Assembly: GCF_004791585.1 (NCBI RefSeq)
Contig: NZ_SRUU01000014.1
Location: 62,001 to 126,000, forward strand
DNA length: 64,000 bases
DNA from: Mesorhizobium sp. M1C.F.Ca.ET.210.01.1.1
Lineage (GTDB): Bacteria > Pseudomonadota > Alphaproteobacteria > Rhizobiales > Rhizobiaceae
Direction: 5' to 3'
Shown here: piece by piece, positions 41,807 to 51,106 of the stretch
How positions within the stretch are numbered: position 1 is the stretch's first letter
Layout: each line of letters starts with the position of its first letter
Notes under the pieces: generated by a model
The model's input: the letters and a program-made list of their open reading frames with translations, nothing else
What the model was told of the DNA's origin: nothing
Database searches by the model: none
Translations under genes and position numbers: made by a program

Positions 41807-42985
41807 GTGACCGGCAAGACCGCGTTCGAGGCGAGATATGGCTTTGCCCGCAAGGATGTGAGGCTGGACAATTGGCGTCTGAGGCCATTCAGCCAATGGT
41901 CGTTTCAGAATGTCGGCGAATTGGTGCCGAGCGTGCACGTTGCGGCCGCGCCCGGTGGCGAGGAACAGGCGAAAGCTCTGGGCGGGTTGCTCGGCGAGAA
42001 GGTTACACTCGCTGGCGGGCCCGAAACCGTCGAGGCCTTCCTCAAGCGTTCCGACACCGACGGGCTGGCGATCATGAAGGCTGGCCGGCCGGTCGGCGAC
42101 TGGTCGGCGCCGCATATGCCGTTCGGCCAGCGCCACATCGTCTTCTCGATCAGCAAGTCGGTGACGGCGATCCTCGCCGGCATCCTGGAAGGCGTTGGCG
42201 TGTTCGACGCGGAAGCGCCGGTGACGGAGTACATTCCCGAAGCCGAGGGCTCGGCCTATGGCGACGCGAGCGTGCGCAATGTGCTCGACATGACGGTCAG
42301 CCTCGACTTCGAGGAGGCCTATCTCGATCCGCAAAGCGCCTTTGCCCGGTATCGCCGCGCGACGCTGTGGAACCCCGGCGGCGGCTCGGAAAGCCTTGCG
42401 GCGTTCCTGCTGACGATCCAGCGTCTCGCCGAGCCGCACGGGCAGACCTACCGCTACCGCTCCCCCAACTCGGACATGCTCGGCATCCTGCTGGAGCGGG
42501 CATCCGGCAAGCGCGTCAGCGACCTGCTCAGCGAAAAGCTTTGGCTGCCGCTCGGTGCCGCGAGCGAGATGTCGGTCACGGTCGACATGGAGGGCACCGC
42601 GCGCACGGCGGGCGGCATGTCGATGACGCCGCGCGACCTCGCCCGCATCGGCGAGATGATGCGGCAGGGCGGGGCGGCCAACGGTCGTCAAATCGTGCCG
42701 GACGCCTGGGTGCGCGACACGGTTGCCGCCGGCGGCAGCTATGAGGCCTGGCAGCGCGGCACCATGGCGTTCCTTTTCCCGAAGGGGCGCTACTGCAACA
42801 AATGGTACCAGATGGGCACAGCCAGCGGCGCCTTCTGCGGCATCGGCATCCACGGCCAATGGCTTTATGTAAACCCGAAGGCCGAGGTGGTAATCGCGAA
42901 AATGTCATCGCAGCCGGAACCTGTCGACGACCGGCTCGACGTCGATGTCGTCGCCTTCCTGGAGGCGCTGAGCGGGATGGTCTGA
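41807..42985 (+). CDS. Serine hydrolase, class C beta-lactamase fold (second of a pair)
   Basis: The 392 aa protein is a paralog of the preceding one. It has the nucleophile motif SISK at 114-117, the Tyr element YRYRSPNSDMLGILLERASG, and a shared N-terminal region (FSQWSFQNVGELVPSV compared with RWAFQHISEFLPTV). No signal peptide is present. It begins at GTG 41807 with GGGAGAGAGA upstream. The two genes are probably co-transcribed. Sequence divergence between the pair suggests different substrates, perhaps successive amide or ester cleavages. The closest functional group I can name is the NylB-type oligomer hydrolases and related esterases. Confidence 0.85.
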   Translation: MTGKTAFEARYGFARKDVRLDNWRLRPFSQWSFQNVGELVPSVHVAAAPGGEEQAKALGGLLGEKVTLAGGPETVEAFLKRSDTDGLAIMKAGRPVGDWSAPHMPFGQRHIVFSISKSVTAILAGILEGVGVFDAEAPVTEYIPEAEGSAYGDASVRNVLDMTVSLDFEEAYLDPQSAFARYRRATLWNPGGGSESLAAFLLTIQRLAEPHGQTYRYRSPNSDMLGILLERASGKRVSDLLSEKLWLPLGAASEMSVTVDMEGTARTAGGMSMTPRDLARIGEMMRQGGAANGRQIVPDAWVRDTVAAGGSYEAWQRGTMAFLFPKGRYCNKWYQMGTASGAFCGIGIHGQWLYVNPKAEVVIAKMSSQPEPVDDRLDVDVVAFLEALSGMV

Positions 42986-43107
42986 ACTGTTCTGACGCTT
43001 CGTCTCACGGCTGTTTCCTGTGGACCTTCCGGGTCCGGTGACCGCACCAAGGTTGGCGAGCGGAGCATCCCGGCCTATGGTCGCCGCTCTTTTCGACAGG
43101 GACCAGC

Positions 43108-45426
43108 ATGGCATCGGACATCAAGCGCATCGCAGCAATCATCGCGGCCGAGATCGGTTCGCGGCCGGAGCAGGCCGCGGCGGCTATCGGCCTGCTGGAC
43201 GAGGGCGCCACGGTGCCGTTCGTTGCGCGCTACCGCAAGGAAGTCACCGGCGGTCTCGACGACACGCAGTTGCGCGATCTTGCCGAGCGGCTTGCCTATC
43301 TGCGCGAACTCGATGCGCGCCGTGACACGATCCTCGGCTCGATCCGCGAGCAGGGCAAGCTGACCGAGGAATTGGAGGCCAAGGTCGCGGGGGCGAGCAC
43401 CAAGGCCGAGCTGGAAGACATCTACCTGCCTTACAAGCCGAAGCGCCGCACCAAGGCCGAGATCGCCAGGGAGCGTGGGCTTGGACCGCTGGCCGAGGCG
43501 ATCCTTGCCGACCGTTCGGCGGTGCCGGCAGAGCTGGCGCTCGCCTATGTCACCGAAGAGGTGCCGGACGCCAAGGCGGCACTCGAAGGCGCGCGCGACA
43601 TCCTGTCGGAGCAGTTCGCCGAGAATGCCGATCTGGTCGGCAAGCTGCGCGTCTATATGAAGGAACGCGCCTTCCTGCGCGCCAAGGTGGTCGACGGCAA
43701 GCAGGAAGCGGGCGCGAAATTCTCCGACTATTTCGACCATGTGGAGCGTTGGGCCGGCGTGCCCAGCCACCGTGCGTTGGCCATGCTGCGCGGCCGCAAC
43801 GAAGAGGTGCTGTCGCTCGACATCGAGGTCGATGCCGACGATCAGTCGCCGGTGAAGCCGGTCGAGCGCATGATCGCCAATGCCTATGCGATCGGCGGCA
43901 ATCTGCCGGGTGACAAATGGCTGACGGAGGTCGCCGGCTGGACCTGGCGGATAAAACTGTCGCTGCATCTGACGCTCGATCTGATGCGCGACCTGCGCGA
44001 ACGGGCCGAGGAAGAGGCGATCCATGTCTTCGCCCGCAATCTGAAGGATCTGCTGCTTGCCGCGCCCGCCGGCTCGCGGCCGACCATGGGTCTCGACCCG
44101 GGCATTCGCACCGGCGTCAAGGTGGCGGTGGTCGACGGCACCGGCAAGCTGGTGGCGACGACGACGGTCTATCCGTTTCCGCCGAGAAACGACGTGCGCG
44201 GCACGCAGGCGGAACTTGCTGCCCTCATCCGCCAGCACAAGGTGGAACTGATCTCGATCGGCAACGGCACGGGCAGCCGCGAGACCGAGAAGCTGGTCGC
44301 CGACATGCTGTCGGACCTGCCGGCTGGTGCCGGTCCTAAGCCGCTCAAGGTTATCGTCAGCGAGGCGGGCGCCTCGGTCTATTCCGCCTCGGCCACGGCA
44401 GCGGCAGAGTTCCCGGGCCTGGATGTGTCGCTGCGCGGCGCGGTGTCGATCGCCAGGCGCCTGCAGGATCCGCTCGCCGAGCTGGTCAAGATCGAGCCGA
44501 AGTCGATCGGCGTCGGCCAGTACCAGCACGATGTCGACCAGTACCGGCTCGGCCGCTCGCTGGAGGCGGTGGTGGAAGACGCGGTCAACGCGGTCGGCGT
44601 CGATCTCAACACGGCGTCGGCGCCGCTGCTTGCGCGGGTTTCAGGGCTGGGGCCGTCGCTCGCCGAAGCGGTCGTTGCCCATCGCGATGCCAGCGGTCCT
44701 TTCTCCACCCGGCGCGACTTGCTCAAGGTTGCACGGCTCGGGCCGCGCGCGTTCGAGCAATGCGCCGGCTTCCTGCGCATTCCGAACGGCGCCGAGCCGC
44801 TGGATGCTTCCTCGGTGCATCCGGAAGCCTATGGCGTGGCGAAGAAGATCGTGGCTGCCTGCGGCCGCGATGTGCGCTCGCTGATGGGTGACAGCGCCGC
44901 GCTCAAGGCGCTTGATCCGCGTGTCTTCGTCGACGAGCGTTTCGGCCTGCCAACGGTGCGCGACATTATCACCGAGCTGGAAAAGCCGGGCCGCGACCCG
45001 CGCCCAGGCTTCAAGACGGCGACCTTCGCCGAGGGCGTCGAAGACATCAAGGACCTGAAGCCCGGCATGCTGCTCGAAGGCACCGTCACCAATGTCGCGG
45101 CCTTCGGCGCATTCGTCGACATCGGCGTGCACCAGGATGGGCTGGTGCATGTCTCGCAATTGGCTGATCGATTCATCAAGGATGCGCATGAGGTGGTGAA
45201 GGCCGGCGACGTGGTGAAGGTACGGGTCGTCGATGTCGACATCAAGCGCAACCGCATCGGGCTTTCGATGCGCAAGGACGGCGACGGCGGAGCCTCGCGT
45301 GGCAGCCAGCGTGACAATGGCGGCGGCAAGCCGGCGCCGCGCTCGCCGATGCCGCAGCGCCAGCCCGAACGGCCGGCGCAAGGTGCTTTCGGCGCGGCGC
45401 TCGCCGAGGCGATGAAGCGGAAGTAG
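43108..45426 (+). CDS. tex: RNA-binding transcription accessory protein Tex
   Basis: Tex is a widely conserved cytoplasmic nucleic-acid-binding protein that influences transcription and stress tolerance. The 772 aa protein shows the Tex N-terminal helical region ([40 protein letters not shown]), a YqgF-like RNase H domain ([20 protein letters not shown]), helix-hairpin-helix motifs ([20 protein letters not shown]) and a C-terminal S1 domain ([32 protein letters not shown]) followed by a Gly/Arg/Gln-rich tail. It ends immediately next to the convergent LysR gene. Confidence 0.96.
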   Translation: MASDIKRIAAIIAAEIGSRPEQAAAAIGLLDEGATVPFVARYRKEVTGGLDDTQLRDLAERLAYLRELDARRDTILGSIREQGKLTEELEAKVAGASTKAELEDIYLPYKPKRRTKAEIARERGLGPLAEAILADRSAVPAELALAYVTEEVPDAKAALEGARDILSEQFAENADLVGKLRVYMKERAFLRAKVVDGKQEAGAKFSDYFDHVERWAGVPSHRALAMLRGRNEEVLSLDIEVDADDQSPVKPVERMIANAYAIGGNLPGDKWLTEVAGWTWRIKLSLHLTLDLMRDLRERAEEEAIHVFARNLKDLLLAAPAGSRPTMGLDPGIRTGVKVAVVDGTGKLVATTTVYPFPPRNDVRGTQAELAALIRQHKVELISIGNGTGSRETEKLVADMLSDLPAGAGPKPLKVIVSEAGASVYSASATAAAEFPGLDVSLRGAVSIARRLQDPLAELVKIEPKSIGVGQYQHDVDQYRLGRSLEAVVEDAVNAVGVDLNTASAPLLARVSGLGPSLAEAVVAHRDASGPFSTRRDLLKVARLGPRAFEQCAGFLRIPNGAEPLDASSVHPEAYGVAKKIVAACGRDVRSLMGDSAALKALDPRVFVDERFGLPTVRDIITELEKPGRDPRPGFKTATFAEGVEDIKDLKPGMLLEGTVTNVAAFGAFVDIGVHQDGLVHVSQLADRFIKDAHEVVKAGDVVKVRVVDVDIKRNRIGLSMRKDGDGGASRGSQRDNGGGKPAPRSPMPQRQPERPAQGAFGAALAEAMKRK

Positions 45427-46338
45427 CTACCAGGCCAGAAAAGCCGGCTCCTTCTCCACCTGGCCCAGCAGCCAGTCGCGAAAACTGGCGACCGGCGGGT
45501 GGCCGCGTTTGTCATGCGGGACAACGAGGTAATAGGCGCTGCGGCTCTGCATCGGCTGACCCGGCGTCGGCACGAGCTGGCCGCGCTGCAACTCTCCGGC
45601 AATCAGGATTTCCGGCAGCAGCGCGACACCGAGCCCGGCCATGCAGGCCTGGGCAACCGTGCCGAACTGCTCGAACTGCATGCCGGGGCCGGTCGGCGCG
45701 CTGAGGCCCTGCTCTTCGAACCATTCGCTCCAGGCGCCTGGGCGCGTCGCCATGTGCAGCAGCGGCAGGCGGCCGATGTCGGCCGGCGTGGCGATGTCGC
45801 GGCTGGCCAGAAATTGGGGTGAAACCACCGGCATGACGGTCTCGCGCATCAAAAGCGTGCAATCCGCGTCCGGCCAATCGGGCATGCCGTGGTGGATGGC
45901 GGCGTCGAGCCGCTCGCGGGCGAAGTCGAAGCGGCCAATGCGGGTGGCGAAGTTGATGGTGATGTCGGGGTGGCGGGCGACGAAATCCGGGATGAGCGGC
46001 ATCAGCCAGCGCGTGCCGAAGGTCGGCAGGATGGCAAGGTTGAGGACGCCGCTATGCCGATTGCTCATCAATCCAAGAGCGGCATCGCGCAACTGGCCAA
46101 GCGCCGAGCGCACCGCTTCGGCATAGATCTCGCCCGCCGCCGACAGCCGGACATTGCGGCTGTCGCGTTCGAACAGCCGGCGGCCGAACTGTTCTTCCAG
46201 CAGGTTGATCTGCCGGCTAACGGCGCCTTGCGTCAGATCGAGCTCGCGGGCGGCCGCGGTGAAGGAGCCGAGGCGCGCCACCGCCTCGAAGGCGGCAAGC
46301 GCGGCGGTGTTCGGCAAGAGACGGCGCTGGACGTTCAT
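45427..46338 (-). CDS. LysR-family regulator next to glutaryl-CoA dehydrogenase (GcdR/GcvA-like)
   Basis: The 303 aa protein has the LysR HTH at the N-terminus (ALAAFEAVARLGSFTAAARE, LDLTQGAVSRQINLLEEQFG) and a co-inducer-binding domain of the GcvA subgroup (MPLIPDFVARHPDITINFAT). It diverges from the glutaryl-CoA dehydrogenase gene with 106 nt between the start codons, the usual arrangement of a LysR activator and its target. By this context it probably senses glutarate or a lysine/tryptophan breakdown product. It is tail-to-tail with tex, with no spacer. Confidence 0.9.
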   Translation of the reverse strand: MNVQRRLLPNTAALAAFEAVARLGSFTAAARELDLTQGAVSRQINLLEEQFGRRLFERDSRNVRLSAAGEIYAEAVRSALGQLRDAALGLMSNRHSGVLNLAILPTFGTRWLMPLIPDFVARHPDITINFATRIGRFDFARERLDAAIHHGMPDWPDADCTLLMRETVMPVVSPQFLASRDIATPADIGRLPLLHMATRPGAWSEWFEEQGLSAPTGPGMQFEQFGTVAQACMAGLGVALLPEILIAGELQRGQLVPTPGQPMQSRSAYYLVVPHDKRGHPPVASFRDWLLGQVEKEPAFLAW

Positions 46339-46356
46339 GATCCATTACTAACGCTC

Positions 46357-46374
46357 ATTGATCGGTGATGCAAT
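46357..46374. promoter_or_regulatory. Candidate LysR operator: ATTG-N10-CAAT inverted repeat
   Basis: An interrupted inverted repeat ATTG-N10-CAAT lies in the divergent gap between the LysR gene and the glutaryl-CoA dehydrogenase gene, 19-36 nt from the regulator start. The spacing does not give a strict T-N11-A box, so it is only a candidate. Confidence 0.3.
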
Positions 46375-46444
46375 TTTGTTTGATTTTTCCCCTGCGGAGG
46401 CGGATAAGCCCGGCACACAGAAAATATGCCGGGAGTCCAAGGTC

Positions 46445-47635
46445 ATGGCCGCCGAGAAGAACGCCTTCGTCTGGAACGATCCTTTCCTGATCGAGGATCA
46501 GCTTTCCGAGGACGAACGCATGGTCCGCGACGGCGCGGCGGCGTTCGCCGCCGACAAGCTCGCGCCCCGCATCGAGGAAGCCTATCTCGACGAAAAGACC
46601 GATCCCTCGATCTTCCGCGAGATGGGCGAGGCGGGCCTCCTCGGCATCACCATCCCGGAGGAATATGGCGGGCTCGGCGCCAACTACGTGACTTACGGTC
46701 TGGTGGCGCGCGAGGTCGAGCGCATCGATTCCGGCTACCGCTCGATGATGAGCGTGCAGTCGTCGCTGGTCATGTACCCGATCCATGCCTACGGCTCGGA
46801 AGAGCAGCGCAAGAAGTACCTGCCGAGGCTCGCCTCCGGCGAATGGATCGGCTGCTTCGGCCTGACCGAGCCGGATGCAGGCTCCGACCCGGGCGGCATG
46901 AAGACGCGGGCCGAGAAGACTGCCAATGGGTACCGGCTTTCCGGCTCGAAAATGTGGATCTCCAACGCGCCGATCGGCGACGTCTTCGTCGTCTGGGCGA
47001 AGTCGGCAGCGCACGACAACCAGATCCGCGGTTTCGTGCTGGAAAAGGGCATGAAGGGGCTTTCGGCGCCGAAGATCGGCGGCAAGCTCTCGCTGCGCGC
47101 ATCGATCACCGGCGAGGTGGTGATGGAAGGCGTCGAGGTCGGCGAGGAGGCGCTGCTGCCCAACGTCTCGGGCCTGAAGGGGCCGTTCGGCTGCCTCAAC
47201 CGGGCGCGCTACGGCATCTCCTGGGGCGCTATGGGTGCCGCCGAGGACTGCTGGCACCGGGCGCGGCAATACGGCCTCGACCGCAAGCAGTTCGGCAAGC
47301 CGCTCGCCGCCACGCAGCTCTTCCAGAAGAAGCTCGCCGACATGCAGACCGAGATCGCGCTCGGCCTGCAGGGCTCGCTGCGCGTCGGCCGGCTGATGGA
47401 CGAAGGCAAGATGGCGCCGGAGATGATCTCGATCGTCAAGCGCAACAATTGCGGCAAGGCGCTCGACATCGCCCGCCAGGCCCGCGACATGCATGGCGGC
47501 AACGGCATCCAGATCGGCTATCACGTCATGCGCCACGCGCAAAACCTGGAGACGGTCAACACTTATGAGGGCACGCATGACGTGCATGCGCTGATCCTCG
47601 GAAGGGCGCAGACGGGGCTCCAGGCGTTTTTCTAA
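46445..47635 (+). CDS. gcdH: Glutaryl-CoA dehydrogenase
   Basis: This FAD enzyme oxidises and decarboxylates glutaryl-CoA to crotonyl-CoA in lysine, hydroxylysine and tryptophan breakdown. The 396 aa protein has the acyl-CoA dehydrogenase blocks [20 protein letters not shown] and [40 protein letters not shown], and the catalytic base Glu at about 375 in [17 protein letters not shown], which is specific for this enzyme. ATG 46445 is chosen with GGGAG and AAGG upstream; the frame open from 46358 is leader. The divergent LysR gene is its likely regulator. An ALDH7 enzyme at 58666 may act earlier in lysine catabolism. Confidence 0.95.
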   Translation: MAAEKNAFVWNDPFLIEDQLSEDERMVRDGAAAFAADKLAPRIEEAYLDEKTDPSIFREMGEAGLLGITIPEEYGGLGANYVTYGLVAREVERIDSGYRSMMSVQSSLVMYPIHAYGSEEQRKKYLPRLASGEWIGCFGLTEPDAGSDPGGMKTRAEKTANGYRLSGSKMWISNAPIGDVFVVWAKSAAHDNQIRGFVLEKGMKGLSAPKIGGKLSLRASITGEVVMEGVEVGEEALLPNVSGLKGPFGCLNRARYGISWGAMGAAEDCWHRARQYGLDRKQFGKPLAATQLFQKKLADMQTEIALGLQGSLRVGRLMDEGKMAPEMISIVKRNNCGKALDIARQARDMHGGNGIQIGYHVMRHAQNLETVNTYEGTHDVHALILGRAQTGLQAFF

Positions 47636-47740
47636 GCCGGCAACGCTGCTTAAATTAGGTGCAGCGCAACATCTCTGCTTGGAGAATGGTCTTCATTTGT
47701 GTCAGGGTTCGGCGACTGAAACGCCGAACCTCGGGGCCCC

Positions 47741-50700
47741 ATGGCAATTCTGGCAGCCGTCCACCACCTGACCCACTACAAGTATGACCGACCGGTCGTT
47801 CTCGGCCCCCAGGTGATCAGGCTGCAGCCGGCACCGCATTCGCGCACCAAGGTGCTCAGCCATTCGCTGAAGGTCGAGCCGAAGAACCATTTCGTCAACC
47901 TGCAACAGGACCCTTACGGCAACTTCCTTGCCCGCTTCGTCTTCCCGGAGCCGGTAACGGAACTCAAGATCGAGGTCGATCTCGTCGCCGACATGACGGT
48001 CTATAATCCGTTCGACTTCTTCGTCGAGGAAACGGCGGAAAATTTCCCGTTCGAGTACCCGGAAGAGATACGGGAAGACCTCGCAATATACCGCGCGCCG
48101 GAGCCGGCCGGCCCGCTGCTGTCGAAATTCCTGGAGAGCATCGATCGCAGCCCGGTCAACACGGTCAATTTCCTGGTTGGCCTCAATGCGCGGCTGCAGC
48201 GCGAGATCGCCTACATCGTGCGCATGGAGACCGGCGTCTATTCGCCGGAGGAGACGCTTGCGGCGGCCAAGGGCTCGTGCCGGGATTCGAGCTGGCTGCT
48301 GGTGCAGATCCTGCGCAACCTCGGCATCGCCGCGCGCTTCGTCTCGGGTTATCTCATCCAGCTCAAGCCCGATCTGGTTTCGCTTGACGGGCCGCCCGGA
48401 ACCGCGGTCGATTTCACCGACCTGCATGCCTGGTGCGAGGTCTATATTCCGGGCGCCGGCTGGATCGGCTTCGATCCGACCTCCGGCCTGCTCACCGGCG
48501 AAAGCCATGTGCCGCTGGCGGCGACGCCGCATTTTCGCAATGCCGCGCCGATCTCCGGCATGGCGAGCTTCGCCAATGTCGATTTCGGTTTCGACATGCG
48601 TGTCGACCGCATCGCCGAGCATCCGCGCATCACCAAGCCGTTCTCGGACGAGAGCTGGGAAGCGCTCGACGCGCTGGGCAACGAGGTCGACGCAGTCCTG
48701 CTGGAGCAGGACGTTCGCCTCACCATGGGCGGCGAGCCGACCTTCGTGTCGGTCGACGATTTCGAGTCCGCCGAATGGAACACGGCAGCCGTCGGCCCGA
48801 CCAAGCGCGACAAGGCGGATGAGCTGATCCGCCGGCTGCGTGAGCGCTTCGCGCCGGGCGGCTTCCTGCATTACGGCCAGGGCAAATGGTACCCCGGCGA
48901 GAGCCTGCCGCGCTGGACCTTCTCGCTCTACTGGCGCACCGATGGCGAGCCGGTCTGGCGCGACCCGTCGCTGATCGCGCGCGAAAAGAGCGCCGTCCCT
49001 GTCGGGCCCGAGCAGGCCGAAAGCCTGCTCACGGCGATTGCCGGAGAACTCGGTATCGACAAGGCGATGGTCAGCGAGGCCTACGAGGATCCGGCCGAAT
49101 GGCTGCTCAAGGAAGGCAAGCTGCCGGACAATGTCGACCCTTCAAATTCGAAGCTGGAGGATCCCGAAGAGCGAAGCCGCATGGCGCGCGTCTTCGAACG
49201 CGGCCTGACCAAGCCGTCGGGCTATGTGCTGCCGGTGCAGCGCTGGAACAGCCAGGCCGCGGGTCAGCGCTGGCGCTCGGAGAAGTGGAAGACCCGGCGC
49301 GGCCGCCTGTTCCTTGTCCCCGGCGATTCACCGGTCGGCTACCGCTTGCCGCTTGGCACGCTGCCTTATGTGCCGCCGGCGCAATTCCCTTACATAGTGC
49401 CAGTCGATCCATCGGTGCCGCGTGGTCCGTTGCCGGTGCGCGAAGCCATCTTGCCGGAAGCCGCTCCGGCTGAGCTTGAAGGCGCCGACGAAATGGCGCG
49501 CCGCCAGCAGGCGGCATCGTTCACGGCTGCGACCGGCCAGCAGGATCGCGTCGAGCAGCAATTGACCGAGATCGGCGGCGCGGTGCGCACGGCGCTCACG
49601 GTCGAGCCGCGCGACGGGCGGCTCTGCGTGTTCATGCCGCCGGTCGAGGCGCTGGAGGATTATCTCGAGCTGGTGGCGGCAGCCGAGAACGCGGCAAGGG
49701 CCATTGGCCTGCCGGTGCATATCGAGGGTTACGGCCCGCCGCACGATCCGCGCCTCAACATCGTCCGTGTCGCGCCCGATCCCGGCGTCATCGAGGTGAA
49801 CATCCATCCGGCCGCCAACTGGCAGGAATGCATCGCCACGACCTCGGCGATCTACGAGGAGGCCAGGCAGGCGCGGCTCGGAACTGACAAGTTCATGATC
49901 GACGGCCGCCACACCGGCACCGGCGGCGGCAACCATGTCGTGGTCGGCGGCGCGACGCCGAACGACAGCCCTTTCCTGCGCAGGCCGGACCTCTTGAAAA
50001 GCCTGGTGCTGCAATGGCAGCGGCACCCCTCGCTGTCTTACCTGTTCTCGGGCCTGTTCATCGGTCCGACCAGCCAGGCGCCGCGCATCGACGAGGCGCG
50101 CCACGATTCGCTCTATGAACTCGAGATCGCGCTGGCGCAGGTGCCGCACCCGGGCAAGGGCGAGGCGCCCTTGCCGTGGCTGGTGGACCGGCTGTTCCGC
50201 AATCTGCTGACCGACGTGACCGGCAACACGCATCGCTCGGAGATCTGCATCGACAAGCTGTTTTCGCCCGACGGTCCGACCGGCCGGCTTGGGCTGGTCG
50301 AGTTCCGCGGCTTCGAGATGCCGCCCAATGCGCGCATGAGCCTGGCGCAGCAGCTTCTGGTGCGCGCGATCATCGCCCGAGCCTGGAAGAACCCGCTCGA
50401 CGGCCGTTTCGTGCGTTGGGGCACTTCGCTGCACGACCGTTTCATGCTGCCGCACTATGTCTGGGCCGATTTCCTCGACGTGCTGGAGGACCTGAAGCAA
50501 AACGGCTTCGAGTTCCGTCCCGAATGGTTCGCCGCGCAGCTCGAATTCCGCTTTCCCTTCTGCGGCGAGGTCAGCCAAGGCGGCGTCAAGCTGGAATTGA
50601 GGCAGGCGCTGGAGCCCTGGCATGTGATGGGCGAGCAGGGCGCCATCGGCGGCACGGTCCGCTTCGTCGATTCCTCGGTCGAGCGGCTGCAGGTGCGGAC

Positions 50701-51100
50701 CGAAGGCCTCAATCCGGAACGCCACGCGGTGGTCTGCAACGGCCGTATCGTGCCGATGAAGGTGACCGACAATCGTGAGGTCGCGGTGGCGGGTGTGCGC
50801 TTCAAGGCGTGGCAGCCAGCGTCGGGCCTGCATCCGGCCTTGCCGGTGAACACGCCGCTGGTCTTCGACATCTACGACCGCTGGTCGGGCCGCTCTATCG
50901 GCGGCTGTGTCTATCATGTCGCTCATCCGGGCGGCCGCAATTACGACACGTTCCCCGTGAACGGCAACGAGGCGGAAGCGAGGCGGCTTGCCCGCTTCGA
51001 GCCGCGCGGCCATACGCCGGGCGGCTACGTGCTCCATGCCGAAGAAGGCTCTGAAGACTTTCCCATGACCCTTGACCTGAGGCGGCCAGCGAGACTCTGA
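47741..51100 (+). CDS. Transglutaminase-like / DUF2126 putative amidoligase fusion
   Basis: The 1119 aa protein has two parts. Residues about 1-290 are a transglutaminase-like domain with a Cys-His-Asp triad (C180 in [16 protein letters not shown]229 in [10 protein letters not shown]245 in GFDPTSG), probably a peptidase or amidase. The rest is the DUF2126 region ([40 protein letters not shown]), described in family databases as a putative amidoligase. No signal peptide or membrane helix is seen. It is 6 nt before the ATP-grasp/Alpha-E gene, forming a three-gene operon with it and a second transglutaminase. The system is predicted to form or trim a peptide-like product; the product is unknown. 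Confidence 0.9.
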   Translation: MAILAAVHHLTHYKYDRPVVLGPQVIRLQPAPHSRTKVLSHSLKVEPKNHFVNLQQDPYGNFLARFVFPEPVTELKIEVDLVADMTVYNPFDFFVEETAENFPFEYPEEIREDLAIYRAPEPAGPLLSKFLESIDRSPVNTVNFLVGLNARLQREIAYIVRMETGVYSPEETLAAAKGSCRDSSWLLVQILRNLGIAARFVSGYLIQLKPDLVSLDGPPGTAVDFTDLHAWCEVYIPGAGWIGFDPTSGLLTGESHVPLAATPHFRNAAPISGMASFANVDFGFDMRVDRIAEHPRITKPFSDESWEALDALGNEVDAVLLEQDVRLTMGGEPTFVSVDDFESAEWNTAAVGPTKRDKADELIRRLRERFAPGGFLHYGQGKWYPGESLPRWTFSLYWRTDGEPVWRDPSLIAREKSAVPVGPEQAESLLTAIAGELGIDKAMVSEAYEDPAEWLLKEGKLPDNVDPSNSKLEDPEERSRMARVFERGLTKPSGYVLPVQRWNSQAAGQRWRSEKWKTRRGRLFLVPGDSPVGYRLPLGTLPYVPPAQFPYIVPVDPSVPRGPLPVREAILPEAAPAELEGADEMARRQQAASFTAATGQQDRVEQQLTEIGGAVRTALTVEPRDGRLCVFMPPVEALEDYLELVAAAENAARAIGLPVHIEGYGPPHDPRLNIVRVAPDPGVIEVNIHPAANWQECIATTSAIYEEARQARLGTDKFMIDGRHTGTGGGNHVVVGGATPNDSPFLRRPDLLKSLVLQWQRHPSLSYLFSGLFIGPTSQAPRIDEARHDSLYELEIALAQVPHPGKGEAPLPWLVDRLFRNLLTDVTGNTHRSEICIDKLFSPDGPTGRLGLVEFRGFEMPPNARMSLAQQLLVRAIIARAWKNPLDGRFVRWGTSLHDRFMLPHYVWADFLDVLEDLKQNGFEFRPEWFAAQLEFRFPFCGEVSQGGVKLELRQALEPWHVMGEQGAIGGTVRFVDSSVERLQVRTEGLNPERHAVVCNGRIVPMKVTDNREVAVAGVRFKAWQPASGLHPALPVNTPLVFDIYDRWSGRSIGGCVYHVAHPGGRNYDTFPVNGNEAEARRLARFEPRGHTPGGYVLHAEEGSEDFPMTLDLRRPARL

Positions 51101-51106
51101 TCGACC

